Shown here one piece after another: positions 18,548 to 31,245 of a DNA stretch of 64,000 nucleotides. The stretch comes from Bifidobacterium callitrichidarum (GTDB taxonomy: Bacteria > Actinomycetota > Actinomycetes > Actinomycetales > Bifidobacteriaceae): positions 62,001-126,000 of the forward strand of contig NZ_QFFM01000005.1 in NCBI RefSeq assembly GCF_003129905.1, given 5' to 3'. The notes under the pieces are model-generated. The model worked only from the letters and a program-made list of their open reading frames with translations. It had not been told where the DNA came from and made no database searches. The number at the start of each line of letters is the position of its first letter. Position 1 is the first letter of the stretch. A program made the position numbers and the translations under genes.

Positions 18548-18649
18548 CAGCGAAACGTAAAAGACATACCGCGACGCTACGCTGTCAACAGCAACTTAGA
18601 GGAAGAGGCACGTTTGTGAGCGCGCCCATAACCAATTGAGGTGATTTCG

Positions 18650-23221
<4,572 letters not shown>

Positions 23222-23222
23222 C

Positions 23223-24761
23223 ATGGGCGACCCGAGAGGATTCCTGAAGGTCCGTACCCGCCGCGAGCTGGCCGAACGCCCCATCGAGGAACGTATCAAG
23301 GACTGGTTCGACGTGCACGCCGAGTCCGGCCTGCAGCCTTGGACCAAGGAGCAGGCGGCCCGCTGCATGGACTGCGGCACCCCGTTCTGTATGACCGGCT
23401 GCCCGCTGGGCAACGTCATCCCGGAGTTCAACGACCTGGTGCGCCAGGGCAAGTGGGAGGATGCGTACAACCGTCTGTCGCAGACCTCCAACTTCCCGGA
23501 GTTCACCGGCCGCATCTGCCCGGCCCTGTGCGAGCAGGCCTGCGTGCTTGGCATCCACCAGCCGCCGACCATGATCAAGAACGATGAGGTCACCATCATC
23601 GACCAGGCTTGGGATCTTGGTTACGTCAAGCCCCTGCCGCCGCAGCGTCTGACCGACCAGACCGTGGCCGTGGTGGGTTCCGGCCCTGCCGGCCTCGCCG
23701 CCGCCCAGCAGCTCACGCGCGCCGGCCACACCGTGGTCGTCTACGAGAAGGACGACGCCATCGGCGGTCTCATGCGCTACGGCATCCCGAACTTCAAGCT
23801 CGAGAAGGGCCTGATCGACCGTCGCGTCAAGCAGATGGAGGCCGAAGGCACCCGATTCTACACAAACGTCGAGATCGGCAAGGACATCTCCTGGGACGAC
23901 CTGCGTGATCGCTACGACGCCGTCGTGGTGGCCATCGGCTCCCGCGTGCCGCGCGACATGAAGATCCCCGGCCGCGAGCTCGACGGCATCCACTTCGCCC
24001 TCGACTTCCTGCCGGACGCCACCCGTCGCGTCTTCGGCGTCAAGCCTGTCAATGACATCACCGCCAAGGACAAGCACGTCATCGTCATCGGCGGTGGCGA
24101 CACCGGTTCCGACTGCCTCGGCACCTCCATCCGCCAGGGCGCGAAGGACGTGACCGTGCTGCAGATCATGCCGAAGGAACCCGAGACCCGCCCGGCCAAC
24201 CAGCCGTGGCCGACCTTTGCCCGCACCTACCAGAAGACCACATCCATGGCTGAGGGCGGTACCTACCTGTACAACACCGACTCCGTGAACTTCATCGGTT
24301 CCGAGGAGGAGCAGGCCAAGGTCAAGATCGAGAACTCCACCACCGCCGAAGGCTTCGTGGCGGACGAGCACGGTCACGTGACCGGCCTCAAGGTGGTTTC
24401 CGTGGCTCCCGGCGAGAATGGTCCGTTCACCCGTCAGCCCGGCACCGAGCGTGTGCTGCCCGCCGACCTGGTGCTCATCTCCGTGGGCTTCCTGCACCCG
24501 GACACCACCACGCTGCTCGACCAGCTGCCCGTGGAACTGGACAAGCGCGGCAACATCGCCCGCAATGACAACTTCGCCACCAGCCAGGATGGCGTGTTCG
24601 TGTGCGGCGACGCCGGCCGCGGCCAGAGTCTCGTGGTCTGGGCCATCGCCGAAGGCCGCTCCTGCGCTGCAGCCGTGGACGAGTACCTCTCCAGCGAGAA
24701 GACCAGCGAGCTGCCCGCCCCGATCAAGGCCAGCGACCGCCCGATGATGCTGCCCCGCTGA
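23223..24761 (+). CDS. gltD: Glutamate synthase small subunit
   Basis: Supplies electrons from NADPH through FAD and Fe-S centres to GltB. The 512-residue protein has the N-terminal double-cluster region (ARCMDCGTPFCMTGCPLGN and RICPALCEQACVLG). A first Rossmann fold follows at about residue 150 (VAVVGSGPAGLAAAQQL, FAD) and a second near 285 (VIVIGGGDTGSDCLG, NADPH). The C-terminal FAD-binding motif is GVFVCGDAGRGQSLVVWAI. The ATG lies one base after the gltB stop, so the two are translated together. A strong terminator follows 35 bp downstream. Confidence 0.97.
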   Translation: MGDPRGFLKVRTRRELAERPIEERIKDWFDVHAESGLQPWTKEQAARCMDCGTPFCMTGCPLGNVIPEFNDLVRQGKWEDAYNRLSQTSNFPEFTGRICPALCEQACVLGIHQPPTMIKNDEVTIIDQAWDLGYVKPLPPQRLTDQTVAVVGSGPAGLAAAQQLTRAGHTVVVYEKDDAIGGLMRYGIPNFKLEKGLIDRRVKQMEAEGTRFYTNVEIGKDISWDDLRDRYDAVVVAIGSRVPRDMKIPGRELDGIHFALDFLPDATRRVFGVKPVNDITAKDKHVIVIGGGDTGSDCLGTSIRQGAKDVTVLQIMPKEPETRPANQPWPTFARTYQKTTSMAEGGTYLYNTDSVNFIGSEEEQAKVKIENSTTAEGFVADEHGHVTGLKVVSVAPGENGPFTRQPGTERVLPADLVLISVGFLHPDTTTLLDQLPVELDKRGNIARNDNFATSQDGVFVCGDAGRGQSLVVWAIAEGRSCAAAVDEYLSSEKTSELPAPIKASDRPMMLPR

Positions 24762-24796
24762 TACGGTTCTCCGTTCCGGTTCTGCATCTTCCTGTT

Positions 24797-24828
24797 AGCT
24801 CCCCTTCCTTCCGGAAGGGGAGCTTTTG
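24797..24828 (+). terminator. Rho-independent terminator of gltBD
   Basis: The arms agctccccttcc and ggaaggggagct form a 12-bp GC-rich stem with a tiny loop, followed by ttttgttt. It stands just after the gltD stop. Confidence 0.85.
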
Positions 24829-24837
24829 TTTAGCCTT

Positions 24838-24949
24838 GTCAAGATTGACATGCCCTTTATTCTTGGCCTCCTTGTCAGAAGAGCTTGCAGCGAAGCCGAC
24901 TGAGGGTAGCCCCCATCGGATTCGTGTCAAATCTTGGTTTAACAGAGCT
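24838..24949. mobile_element. Decayed short copy of the MITE-like element
   Basis: About 112 bp starting near caagattgacatgccc and ending atcttggtttaacagagct, matching the ends of the full copies at 28-249 and 35133-35356 but with most of the interior missing. It retains the cttgtcag and gcgaagccgactgaggg blocks. It lies directly after the gltBD terminator. Confidence 0.65.
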
Positions 24950-25061
24950 TTTTCAGGCCATCCTCGGCTCTCCTTGTCAGAGGAGCTGCTCGCTGGAAGC
25001 GGTCTAGGGGTAATAGGCGTACGGCCCTCAACCGCAGAAGGGCAGCGTCACCTGAAACCGA

Positions 25062-25165
25062 CACTATGTATGCGGCCGGACCATGCAGCCGCATACATAG
25101 TGTCACTTTTGCGTTCCTAACCGTCACTATGTATGCGGGACCTTCGTTCGGCCGCATACATAGTG
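25062..25165. repeat. Two adjacent hairpins built from the same 14-bp word
   Basis: The word cactatgtatgcgg appears twice in one orientation and twice as its reverse complement. It forms one stem at 25062-25102 and a second at 25125-25165. The second ends about 50 bp before the peptidase gene, so the repeats sit in its promoter or leader region. A partial copy (gcatacatagt) recurs near 26352. Confidence 0.6.
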
Positions 25166-25217
25166 AGGTTTTGCATGTGCGCACGGTACTATGGATTCAT
25201 AGGAAAGGCGGCACGCA

Positions 25218-26126
25218 ATGAAGCGCACGCGAACAGCCATACTGGCTTCCATCACCGTTCTCGCCGTACTGCTCGGAACCATCGCACTGATGTGGAGCAT
25301 GGACCGGATTCCGCTGTTCTCCGCAGCCAACTCCAGCGGCAACCGGTCCGTCCAATCGCAGGAAATCACGCCCGGCGAAGACCAATCCGAAATGAAACGT
25401 GCCGTCCCCGAATCCGCGGTACTGCATGACCCCAAGGAACTCGCCGGCCTCAACGCAGGCGTGGACGACACCTATCCCGGCGACGAATGGTCCTGCAAGG
25501 CGGCAGGCGAGGAAGCCGACTCCCTGCCTGAATGCGCGGACAAGGTAAACCGGACCGAGACAAACAACACCGGCCGCGTGATCCTCGACGTGCCGCAGCG
25601 TGTGCAGGAAACCGGCTATTGGTGCGTGCCGGGCGCCCTGCAGATGGTGCTGGCGTACAAGGGGATAGACGCGAGCCAAACCACGCTGGCCGAACGCATG
25701 AACACCAAGCCGGTGACCGGCACGGAATACGTGGATCTGGCGCGCGTGGCCAACGCCTACCTGTTCGGTGAGGAGACAGCGACGCCTTCCGGAGCGGGGT
25801 ATCGTGTGCAGACCATCGCCATAGGGGATAGGGACCCGTCCGTCGCGCAGACGTTCGCCGATCGGGTGAAGGCCGATCTCGCCGACGACTATCCGGTGTT
25901 CGCCGCCGTGGACGTCCACGTGCTCTACCCATGGTTCGGCCACGGCAACCATGTGGTGGTCGTCATGGGCTACGACACGGATGAGACCGGAACCATCACG
26001 CAATACCACATCCTCGACCCGTCCTACAACATGCAGGATCCCGTCCATGCGGGCCATAAGGTCGTGGATGCAGCCACCATGATGAGCGCCATCGTGGATA
26101 ACGAGGAACCCGCCTACATATGGTGA
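25218..26126 (+). CDS. Secreted or membrane-anchored C39-like cysteine peptidase
   Basis: A 302-residue protein. The N-terminus is a signal/anchor (KRTRTAILASITVLAVLLGT, hydrophobic to residue 25), placing the rest outside the membrane. The Peptidase_C39_2-type domain begins near residue 110. Its catalytic Cys lies in QETGYWCVPGALQMVLAYKG, the His in GHGNHVVVVMGYD and the Asp in YHILDPSYN. Unlike bacteriocin-processing C39 domains it has no ABC transporter attached, and no bacteriocin gene is nearby. The substrate is therefore unknown; cell-wall or extracellular peptides are possible. AGGAAAGG upstream of ATG 25218 supports the start. Confidence 0.8.
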   Translation: MKRTRTAILASITVLAVLLGTIALMWSMDRIPLFSAANSSGNRSVQSQEITPGEDQSEMKRAVPESAVLHDPKELAGLNAGVDDTYPGDEWSCKAAGEEADSLPECADKVNRTETNNTGRVILDVPQRVQETGYWCVPGALQMVLAYKGIDASQTTLAERMNTKPVTGTEYVDLARVANAYLFGEETATPSGAGYRVQTIAIGDRDPSVAQTFADRVKADLADDYPVFAAVDVHVLYPWFGHGNHVVVVMGYDTDETGTITQYHILDPSYNMQDPVHAGHKVVDAATMMSAIVDNEEPAYIW

Positions 26127-26142
26127 GGCAACCAACCAGTTT

Positions 26143-26270
26143 GGCTCTGTTAAATCGGAATTAGCATGGTCGATATTCCTAACCTCCCCCATTAGGAAAG
26201 CTAGCTGCGGAGTCACCTGAGGAGAGGAAACCAATCGGATCCATACCAGTCTCGATTGAACGAAGTCTTA
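26143..26270. mobile_element. Diverged MITE-like element in a 303-bp gap
   Basis: It starts ggctctgttaaatcgg, like the full copies, and ends in a weakly similar tctcgattgaacgaagtc. The interior still shows an ggaaaccaatcggat block shared with the short copy at 35004-35125. The rest of the gap before the lipoprotein gene (26271-26429) contains no recognisable gene; a promoter for the lipoprotein gene is expected there, but I could not fix one. Confidence 0.45.
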
Positions 26271-26429
26271 GCCTTGCATACGTTTGACCTTCGTCTCGCC
26301 CGATACGACCATCCACCGCGCCACACCGCGTGCGTCTGTATTTCGGGAATCTGCATACATAGTTAACAAACGGCTCCTAAAGTATCTGCCCGTTGTCAAA
26401 AGACGGCACATCTACTTTGGGAGAGGTTC

Positions 26430-28070
26430 ATGAAGAATCGTCACATCACGACGCTGGTCGCGGCGGGCGCCGCGCTCGTCATGCTGCTCAGCGGTTGCGG
26501 ATCGACCGGCACATCCAACAACGCCGGCAGCACCGCAGGCTCCAACATCATTTCCGTGTACGGCAGCGAGCCGGCACACCCGCTGTTCCCCGGCGCGGTC
26601 ACCGAGGCCGGCGGCGGCAAGGTGGTCGACCAGCTGTTCGCCGGCCTGGTCACCTACGACGCCAAGGGCGGCATCCACAACGAGGTCGCCGACAGCATCA
26701 CTTCCAGCGACAACGCCACCCACTACGTCATCAAGATCAAGAAGGGCTGGAAGTTCACCGACGGCACGCCGGTGACCGCGCACTCCTTCGTGGACGCCTG
26801 GAACTACACGGCCAACAGCGCCAACAAGCAGGGTAGCGCCAGCTTCTTCAGCACCATCGAAGGCTACGACGACCTGCAGAAGTCGGACGTGGACCCGAGC
26901 GCCACGCTCTCCGGCCTCAAGGTCGTGGACGACTACACCATCGATGTGAAGCTGAGCCAGCCCGATTCGGCGTTCCCGGTCAAGGCCGGCAGCCACGCCT
27001 ACATGCCGCTGCCGGAATCCGCGTTCAAGGATCCGAAGAAGTACGGCGAGAACCCGGTGGGCAACGGCCCGTACAAGTTCGTCTCCTGGACGCACAACCG
27101 CAGCATCAAGATGGTCAAGAACCCCGATTACAAGGGCAACCGCGTCGCCAAGAACGACGGCCTTGACTTCATGATCTACACGTCGCCCGATTCCGCCTAC
27201 GCCGATCTGCGTGGCGGCAACCTCGACTTCACGCACGCGATCCCCGCCACCGCGTTGAAGACCTTCCAGTCGGACAAGACCATCAAGGCCTACAACCAGC
27301 CCGGTGGTAACACGCTCACCTTCACCATCCCCGAGTGGCTCGACCACTTCGGTCAAAACGAAGAGGGCAACCTGCGTCGCCAGGCCATCTCCATGTCCAT
27401 CGACCGCAAGACCATCGCCGAGAAGATCTTCAACAACACCTCCACCCCGGCCGTGGACTTCCTGGCGGCGCCGATCAGCGCCTACTCCAAGAACCTCAAG
27501 GGCAACGAGGTGCTCAAGTACAATCCCACCAAGGCCAAGGAGCTGTGGGCCAAGGCCAACGCTATCTCCCCGTGGAGCGGCGACTTCAAGATCGCCTACA
27601 ACGCCGACGGCAACGCCAAGGGCTGGGTCGAGGCCGTGTGCAATTACGTCAAGAACACGCTCGGCATCAAGGCCGAAGGCGCCCCGATGTCCACCTCCGA
27701 CGAGTTCCTGTCCAACGTGGACTCCGGCAAGATGACCACCGCCTACCGCAGCGGCTGGGGCCCCGACTACCCGTCCGCCGACAACTACCTGGTGCAGCTG
27801 TACGCCTCCAGCTCCGCCGACGGCAAGGGTGCGAACTCCGGCAACTACAAGAACCCCGAGTTCGACGCGCTCATGGACAAGGCCCTCTCCGCGCCCTCCA
27901 CCGAGGAAGCGGACAAGTACTACCAGCAGGGCGAGGAGATCCTGCTGCAGGACCTGCCGGCCATCCCGCTGTGGAACCAGAACGCCACCGCAGTGAGCAC
28001 CACCAACGTCTCCGGAGTCGAATTCGACTACGGCGGCGGCCCGGTGTTCACCGAACTGACCAAGAAGTGA
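26430..28070 (+). CDS. Oligopeptide ABC transporter substrate-binding lipoprotein
   Basis: A 546-residue SBP_bac_5 (OppA-family) binding protein. The N-terminus MKNRHITTLVAAGAALVMLL SGC is a lipoprotein signal with the lipobox Cys at residue 23, so it is anchored on the outer face of the membrane. Family landmarks are PAHPLFPGAVTEAGGGKVVD near the start, WKFTDGTPVTAHSFVDAWNY, NPVGNGPYKFVSW, and a C-terminal IPLWNQNATAVS. GGGAGAGG precedes the ATG. No permease or ATPase genes are adjacent, so it is an orphan binding protein that must share a transporter encoded elsewhere. Confidence 0.92.
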   Translation: MKNRHITTLVAAGAALVMLLSGCGSTGTSNNAGSTAGSNIISVYGSEPAHPLFPGAVTEAGGGKVVDQLFAGLVTYDAKGGIHNEVADSITSSDNATHYVIKIKKGWKFTDGTPVTAHSFVDAWNYTANSANKQGSASFFSTIEGYDDLQKSDVDPSATLSGLKVVDDYTIDVKLSQPDSAFPVKAGSHAYMPLPESAFKDPKKYGENPVGNGPYKFVSWTHNRSIKMVKNPDYKGNRVAKNDGLDFMIYTSPDSAYADLRGGNLDFTHAIPATALKTFQSDKTIKAYNQPGGNTLTFTIPEWLDHFGQNEEGNLRRQAISMSIDRKTIAEKIFNNTSTPAVDFLAAPISAYSKNLKGNEVLKYNPTKAKELWAKANAISPWSGDFKIAYNADGNAKGWVEAVCNYVKNTLGIKAEGAPMSTSDEFLSNVDSGKMTTAYRSGWGPDYPSADNYLVQLYASSSADGKGANSGNYKNPEFDALMDKALSAPSTEEADKYYQQGEEILLQDLPAIPLWNQNATAVSTTNVSGVEFDYGGGPVFTELTKK

Positions 28071-28191
28071 TGATGCGATATCGGTGATATCGCTGATATC
28101 GCAGCGACGTTCGTTGTGTCTCGTCCGCCGGTGTCGGTCGGATACAGTCCGGTCCGGTACCATGGATGAGGCTTGAGACGAACGTCCGTCG

Positions 28192-28226
28192 ACGCCCGCC
28201 GGCCATGTGTGACCGGCGGGCGTTTT
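28192..28226 (+). terminator. Rho-independent terminator
   Basis: The arms acgcccgccgg (28192-28202) and ccggcgggcgt (28213-28223) give an 11-bp stem followed by TTTT. It would end the lipoprotein transcript. The remaining gap to 28389 holds a gatatc-rich imperfect repeat at 28078-28103 and presumably the next promoter. Confidence 0.8.
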
Positions 28227-28389
28227 GCCGTGAATCGGCCCGTATGTGAACCGTACGATTCGCATGGATCGCATGATTCGTACGGGTCGACTCGCGTCAG
28301 GCATCGTGGACCACATCGTACTTATCAGGACAATGACGCCCCGGACAGGGGAGTCGAGAACACAGAACAAACAGGAGCACAAACACATC

Positions 28390-30339
28390 ATGGAATTCAC
28401 CGCAGCCGGCACCACCGTGCGATTCGATGAGCGGACAGGGCAGTTCGCGTTCCAACGCGACGGCGCCGAGTGGAACACCGTCATCGATGATGGACCCCGC
28501 GGCACCGAGGCCTCCGCCGGCACTGAGACCATCAGCGCCCAGCCACGACTGGAAACCAGGCAAGGCACATTCGCGTTCACGGACGCCGCCGCCATCACGC
28601 ATGAGAACCGCGAAACCGGCACCGGCGTTGGCGTGCGCAGCGTGTACACCGGCTTCGGCCACAGTGCCTACTCGTTCGCCACCTACGTGTGGATCGAACG
28701 TGCCTCCGGCGACGTGCTGTTCGAATGGATCCCACTCAACGAAAGCGGACTGGACGTCACCAAGGTGGTCTGGCCCGCCGAGATGGCGTTCGACCGCGCC
28801 GAAAGCCACGACGTGACCCTCATCACCCATGAGCAGGGTGTGATGATCCCCAACACCTGGCCCACGCCGGTGGCCACCAAGGACATCGCCTTTGAGGGTC
28901 GTTTCGAGACCGCCGGCGGCTACATGCCTTGGTTCGCCCAGCTACGCGCGGACGGCCACGCCTACATCGCCATCTGCGAGACCCCGTGGAACGCCGGCTA
29001 CGGCATCGACCATCCCGCGGACGGCCCTTACACGCACGTCGGCACCTGGTTCGATCCGAGCCTGGGCACGATGGACTACCGCCGCGTGGTGCGTTACCGC
29101 TTCCTCAACCACGCCGACCACAACACCGTCTGCAAGTCCTACCGCTCCTACGTCAACGAGCGCGGCCGTCTGCGCACCCTTGCCGAAAAGGCCGCGCGCA
29201 ACCCCTCCGTGCGTGACCTCATCGGCCGTTCCTGGGTGCACGTGGGCATCAAGACCAAGGTGCAGCCGGATTCCTACTACTACGACAATGACCACCCGGA
29301 GAAGAACGGGTCGCTGGTCACCTTCGCGCAGCGCGTCAAGCAGATGCGCACGTTGCATGAGATGGGTGCCGGTCGTCTGTACATGCATCTGGACGGCTGG
29401 GCGCAGCCCGGATACGACAACGAGCACCCCGACTACCTGCCCGCATGCCAGGAGGCCGGCGGCTGGGAAGGCATGAAGGAGCTGGTCGACACCTGCCACG
29501 AGCAGGGCGACATCTTCGGTACGCACGACCAGTACCGCGACTACTACTTCACCGCGAAGACCTTCGACACGAACAACGCCATCCGTCTGGCGGACGGCAC
29601 CATGCCCGAGCATGCTCGCTGGGCCGGCGGACACCAGACCTACCTGTGCGCCGAACTCGCTCCTGACTACGTGCGCCGCAATTTCGCCGAGATTGCCGCG
29701 CACGGCATCGAGCTCGACTGCGCGTACCTGGACGTGTTCACCTGCAACGAAGGCGATGAATGCTCCAACCCCGAGCATCGCATGACCCGCCGCGAATGCT
29801 ACGAGCGCCGCGCCGAATGCTTCGAATACCTACTCTCGCACGGTATTCTCTCCTCCTCCGAGGAGGTCTCCGACTGGGCCGTGCCGAGCCTCGTGTTCTG
29901 CCATTACGCGCCCTACGACTTCCAGATGCGTTCCCCGGACGCGCCGCGCCAGGGCGTTCCGGTGCCGCTGTACAACCTCGTCTACCACGACTGCGTCATC
30001 GAACCGTGGATGATGGACCGCGTGGTGGATGGCGACGACTACATGCTATACGCCCTGCTCAACGGCGGCGCCCCGTACCTCATCCGTGACGCCGCGTACA
30101 TCGGCGTGGACGGCGACATGGACGCCGAACAGCGCGCCCGTACCGAAAACGAGATCGAACGCTGCCATGAGGTCGCCGCATTCCATGAGAAGGTGGGCAT
30201 GCAGGAACTGGTGCGCCACGAATTCGTCGATGGCGACCCGCTGGTCCAGCGTTCCGTGTTCGCCGGAGGCGCGTCGGTCACCTGCGACTTCCACACGCAG
30301 ACCTACCACATCGACGGTATTGATGGCATCGACGACTGA
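28390..30339 (+). CDS. Glycoside hydrolase, GH129-like (alpha-N-acetylgalactosaminidase candidate)
   Basis: A 649-residue intracellular protein without a signal peptide. An N-terminal beta-rich domain (MEFTAAGTTVRFDERTGQFA) precedes a TIM barrel. Blocks typical of the GH101/GH129 group are RLYMHLDGWAQPGYDNEHPD, ELDCAYLDVFTCNEGDE, LSSSEEVSDWAVPSLVFCHY and VPLYNLVYHDCVIEPW. Acidic residues in these blocks (Asp335, Asp443 or Asp448, Glu491 or Glu492) are candidate catalytic residues. GH129 enzymes of infant-type bifidobacteria remove GalNAc from mucin-derived glycopeptides inside the cell, which would suit the peptide-binding lipoprotein upstream. AGGAG lies about 13 bases before the ATG. The family call is from memory of these blocks. 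Confidence 0.65.
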   Translation: MEFTAAGTTVRFDERTGQFAFQRDGAEWNTVIDDGPRGTEASAGTETISAQPRLETRQGTFAFTDAAAITHENRETGTGVGVRSVYTGFGHSAYSFATYVWIERASGDVLFEWIPLNESGLDVTKVVWPAEMAFDRAESHDVTLITHEQGVMIPNTWPTPVATKDIAFEGRFETAGGYMPWFAQLRADGHAYIAICETPWNAGYGIDHPADGPYTHVGTWFDPSLGTMDYRRVVRYRFLNHADHNTVCKSYRSYVNERGRLRTLAEKAARNPSVRDLIGRSWVHVGIKTKVQPDSYYYDNDHPEKNGSLVTFAQRVKQMRTLHEMGAGRLYMHLDGWAQPGYDNEHPDYLPACQEAGGWEGMKELVDTCHEQGDIFGTHDQYRDYYFTAKTFDTNNAIRLADGTMPEHARWAGGHQTYLCAELAPDYVRRNFAEIAAHGIELDCAYLDVFTCNEGDECSNPEHRMTRRECYERRAECFEYLLSHGILSSSEEVSDWAVPSLVFCHYAPYDFQMRSPDAPRQGVPVPLYNLVYHDCVIEPWMMDRVVDGDDYMLYALLNGGAPYLIRDAAYIGVDGDMDAEQRARTENEIERCHEVAAFHEKVGMQELVRHEFVDGDPLVQRSVFAGGASVTCDFHTQTYHIDGIDGIDD

Positions 30340-30390
30340 GCGTGATTCACCGGGGGAGCGCGGCACCCTCGTTCATGCCGCGCATTCCCC

Positions 30391-30423
30391 GACCATACGC
30401 GCGTGGATATCGTGCGTATGGTC
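30391..30423. promoter_or_regulatory. Inverted repeat upstream of the membrane protein gene
   Basis: gaccatacgc (30391-30400) and gcgtatggtc (30414-30423) are perfect 10-bp arms around a 13-base spacer that contains gatatc. It lies 56 bp before the start at 30479, has no T-run, and could be an operator or a weak terminator of the glycosidase. Confidence 0.35.
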
Positions 30424-30478
30424 GGCGGCAAGCGAGTAATATAGCCAACAGTGTCATCGTTGAAACAGGAGTAGTGAG

Positions 30479-30943
30479 ATGCCAAATCGTGCAGAACGTC
30501 GTGCCCAGGCCAAGGCCAACCGCAAGGGTATTCCGTCCCAGTATGATTCCACCCGCGGCCGCGGCCGTGCGGGCATGATCGACGAATACCAACTACAGGA
30601 GCGTTCCCGTCGTCTGCAGGACGGCGAGTCCCTGGGCCCGTGGAAGCCGAGCGCCGTGGTGGAGTCCGAGCCGGAGACCGTGCTGAACACCAACCCGGAT
30701 TACACGAATCCGAAGATGTTCAAGGCGCCGCACTCCGTGCGTCAGTGGTTCCGCGTGGGCAGCTGGACGCTCATCGCGCTGGCCATCATCGCGTTCTTCG
30801 TGGTCATGTGGCTGCCGAGCCACCCGATGTGGCTTATCGCCACTGTGTCCGGCGTGTTCATCGTGGGTGTGGTGAGCCTGTTCTTCACCGCTGGCGATTC
30901 CAAGCACAACCCGAACCTGGACCAGAACGGCACCGCCGTCTGA
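30479..30943 (+). CDS. Small membrane protein with two transmembrane segments
   Basis: A 154-residue protein of unknown function. The first 85 residues are strongly basic then polar (MPNRAERRAQAKANRKGIPS), with a PNRAERR start seen in many actinobacterial membrane proteins. Two hydrophobic segments follow: WTLIALAIIAFFVVMWLP (about 95-112) and MWLIATVSGVFIVGVVSLFF (about 117-136). A short polar tail ends NLDQNGTAV. The likely topology has both ends in the cytoplasm. ACAGGAG precedes the ATG. Neighbours give no functional hint. Confidence 0.8.
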   Translation: MPNRAERRAQAKANRKGIPSQYDSTRGRGRAGMIDEYQLQERSRRLQDGESLGPWKPSAVVESEPETVLNTNPDYTNPKMFKAPHSVRQWFRVGSWTLIALAIIAFFVVMWLPSHPMWLIATVSGVFIVGVVSLFFTAGDSKHNPNLDQNGTAV

Positions 30944-30970
30944 TTTCGGTTTGCCGCCGCTGCGATATTG

Positions 30971-31025
30971 CTTGAGGGGTCGGTGATTGCTTTTCTGTTT
31001 GGAAGGCAATCACCGACCCCTCAAG
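30971..31025. terminator. Long perfect hairpin between convergent genes
   Basis: The 20-bp arms cttgaggggtcggtgattgc (30971-30990) and its exact complement (31006-31025) enclose a 15-base loop. It lies between the rightward membrane protein gene and the leftward zinc-ribbon gene. There is no T-run after the stem, so termination would be atypical. A mobile palindrome is the alternative. Confidence 0.5.
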
Positions 31026-31080
31026 CGTTGGGAACGGTTGTTGTGGGCTCCACACAATGTGGCTCCGGCATGGTTATGCG

Positions 31081-31216
31081 CGCACGGTATGGCAAAACTC
31101 GCACGGTGTGGTCCTTCGCGTCCGTCCAGGCACCACAGATTGGCGGAATAAAGCCATTTCTCATCGCCGCACCGTGTGGTTTTCGCCACACCGTGCGCGA
31201 TTTACCACATCGTGCG
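31081..31216. repeat. Cluster of five 12-bp words in inverted arrangement
   Basis: Close copies of cgcacggtgtgg occur at 31081-31092, 31100-31111 and 31168-31179 in one direction. Reverse-complement copies lie at 31186-31197 and 31205-31216. The third and fourth form a tight hairpin. The cluster sits just past the stop of the leftward zinc-ribbon gene, together with outlying gtgtggctc words near 31052 and 31219. It resembles a small palindromic intergenic element. The rest of 31027-31245 holds no gene. Confidence 0.5.
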
Positions 31217-31245
31217 CAAAGTGTGGCTCGGGACCAAGTGCTCAT

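Noticed and set aside
25062..25165. CRISPR-like repeat pair
   Set aside because: Only two units, each internally palindromic, with spacing set by hairpin loops rather than spacers; no cas gene is present.
25218..26126. Bacteriocin processing or export role for the C39-like peptidase
   Set aside because: No ABC exporter domain, no GG-leader peptide gene and no immunity gene is nearby.
28246..28390. Upstream start for the GH129-like gene
   Set aside because: The additional 48 codons (MNRTIRMDRMIRTG...) are low-complexity, run through promoter territory, and lack a ribosome site.
26412..28649. 745-codon leftward frame over the oligopeptide-binding gene
   Set aside because: The rightward lipoprotein has a signal sequence, lipobox, family motifs and ribosome site; the leftward frame has none.
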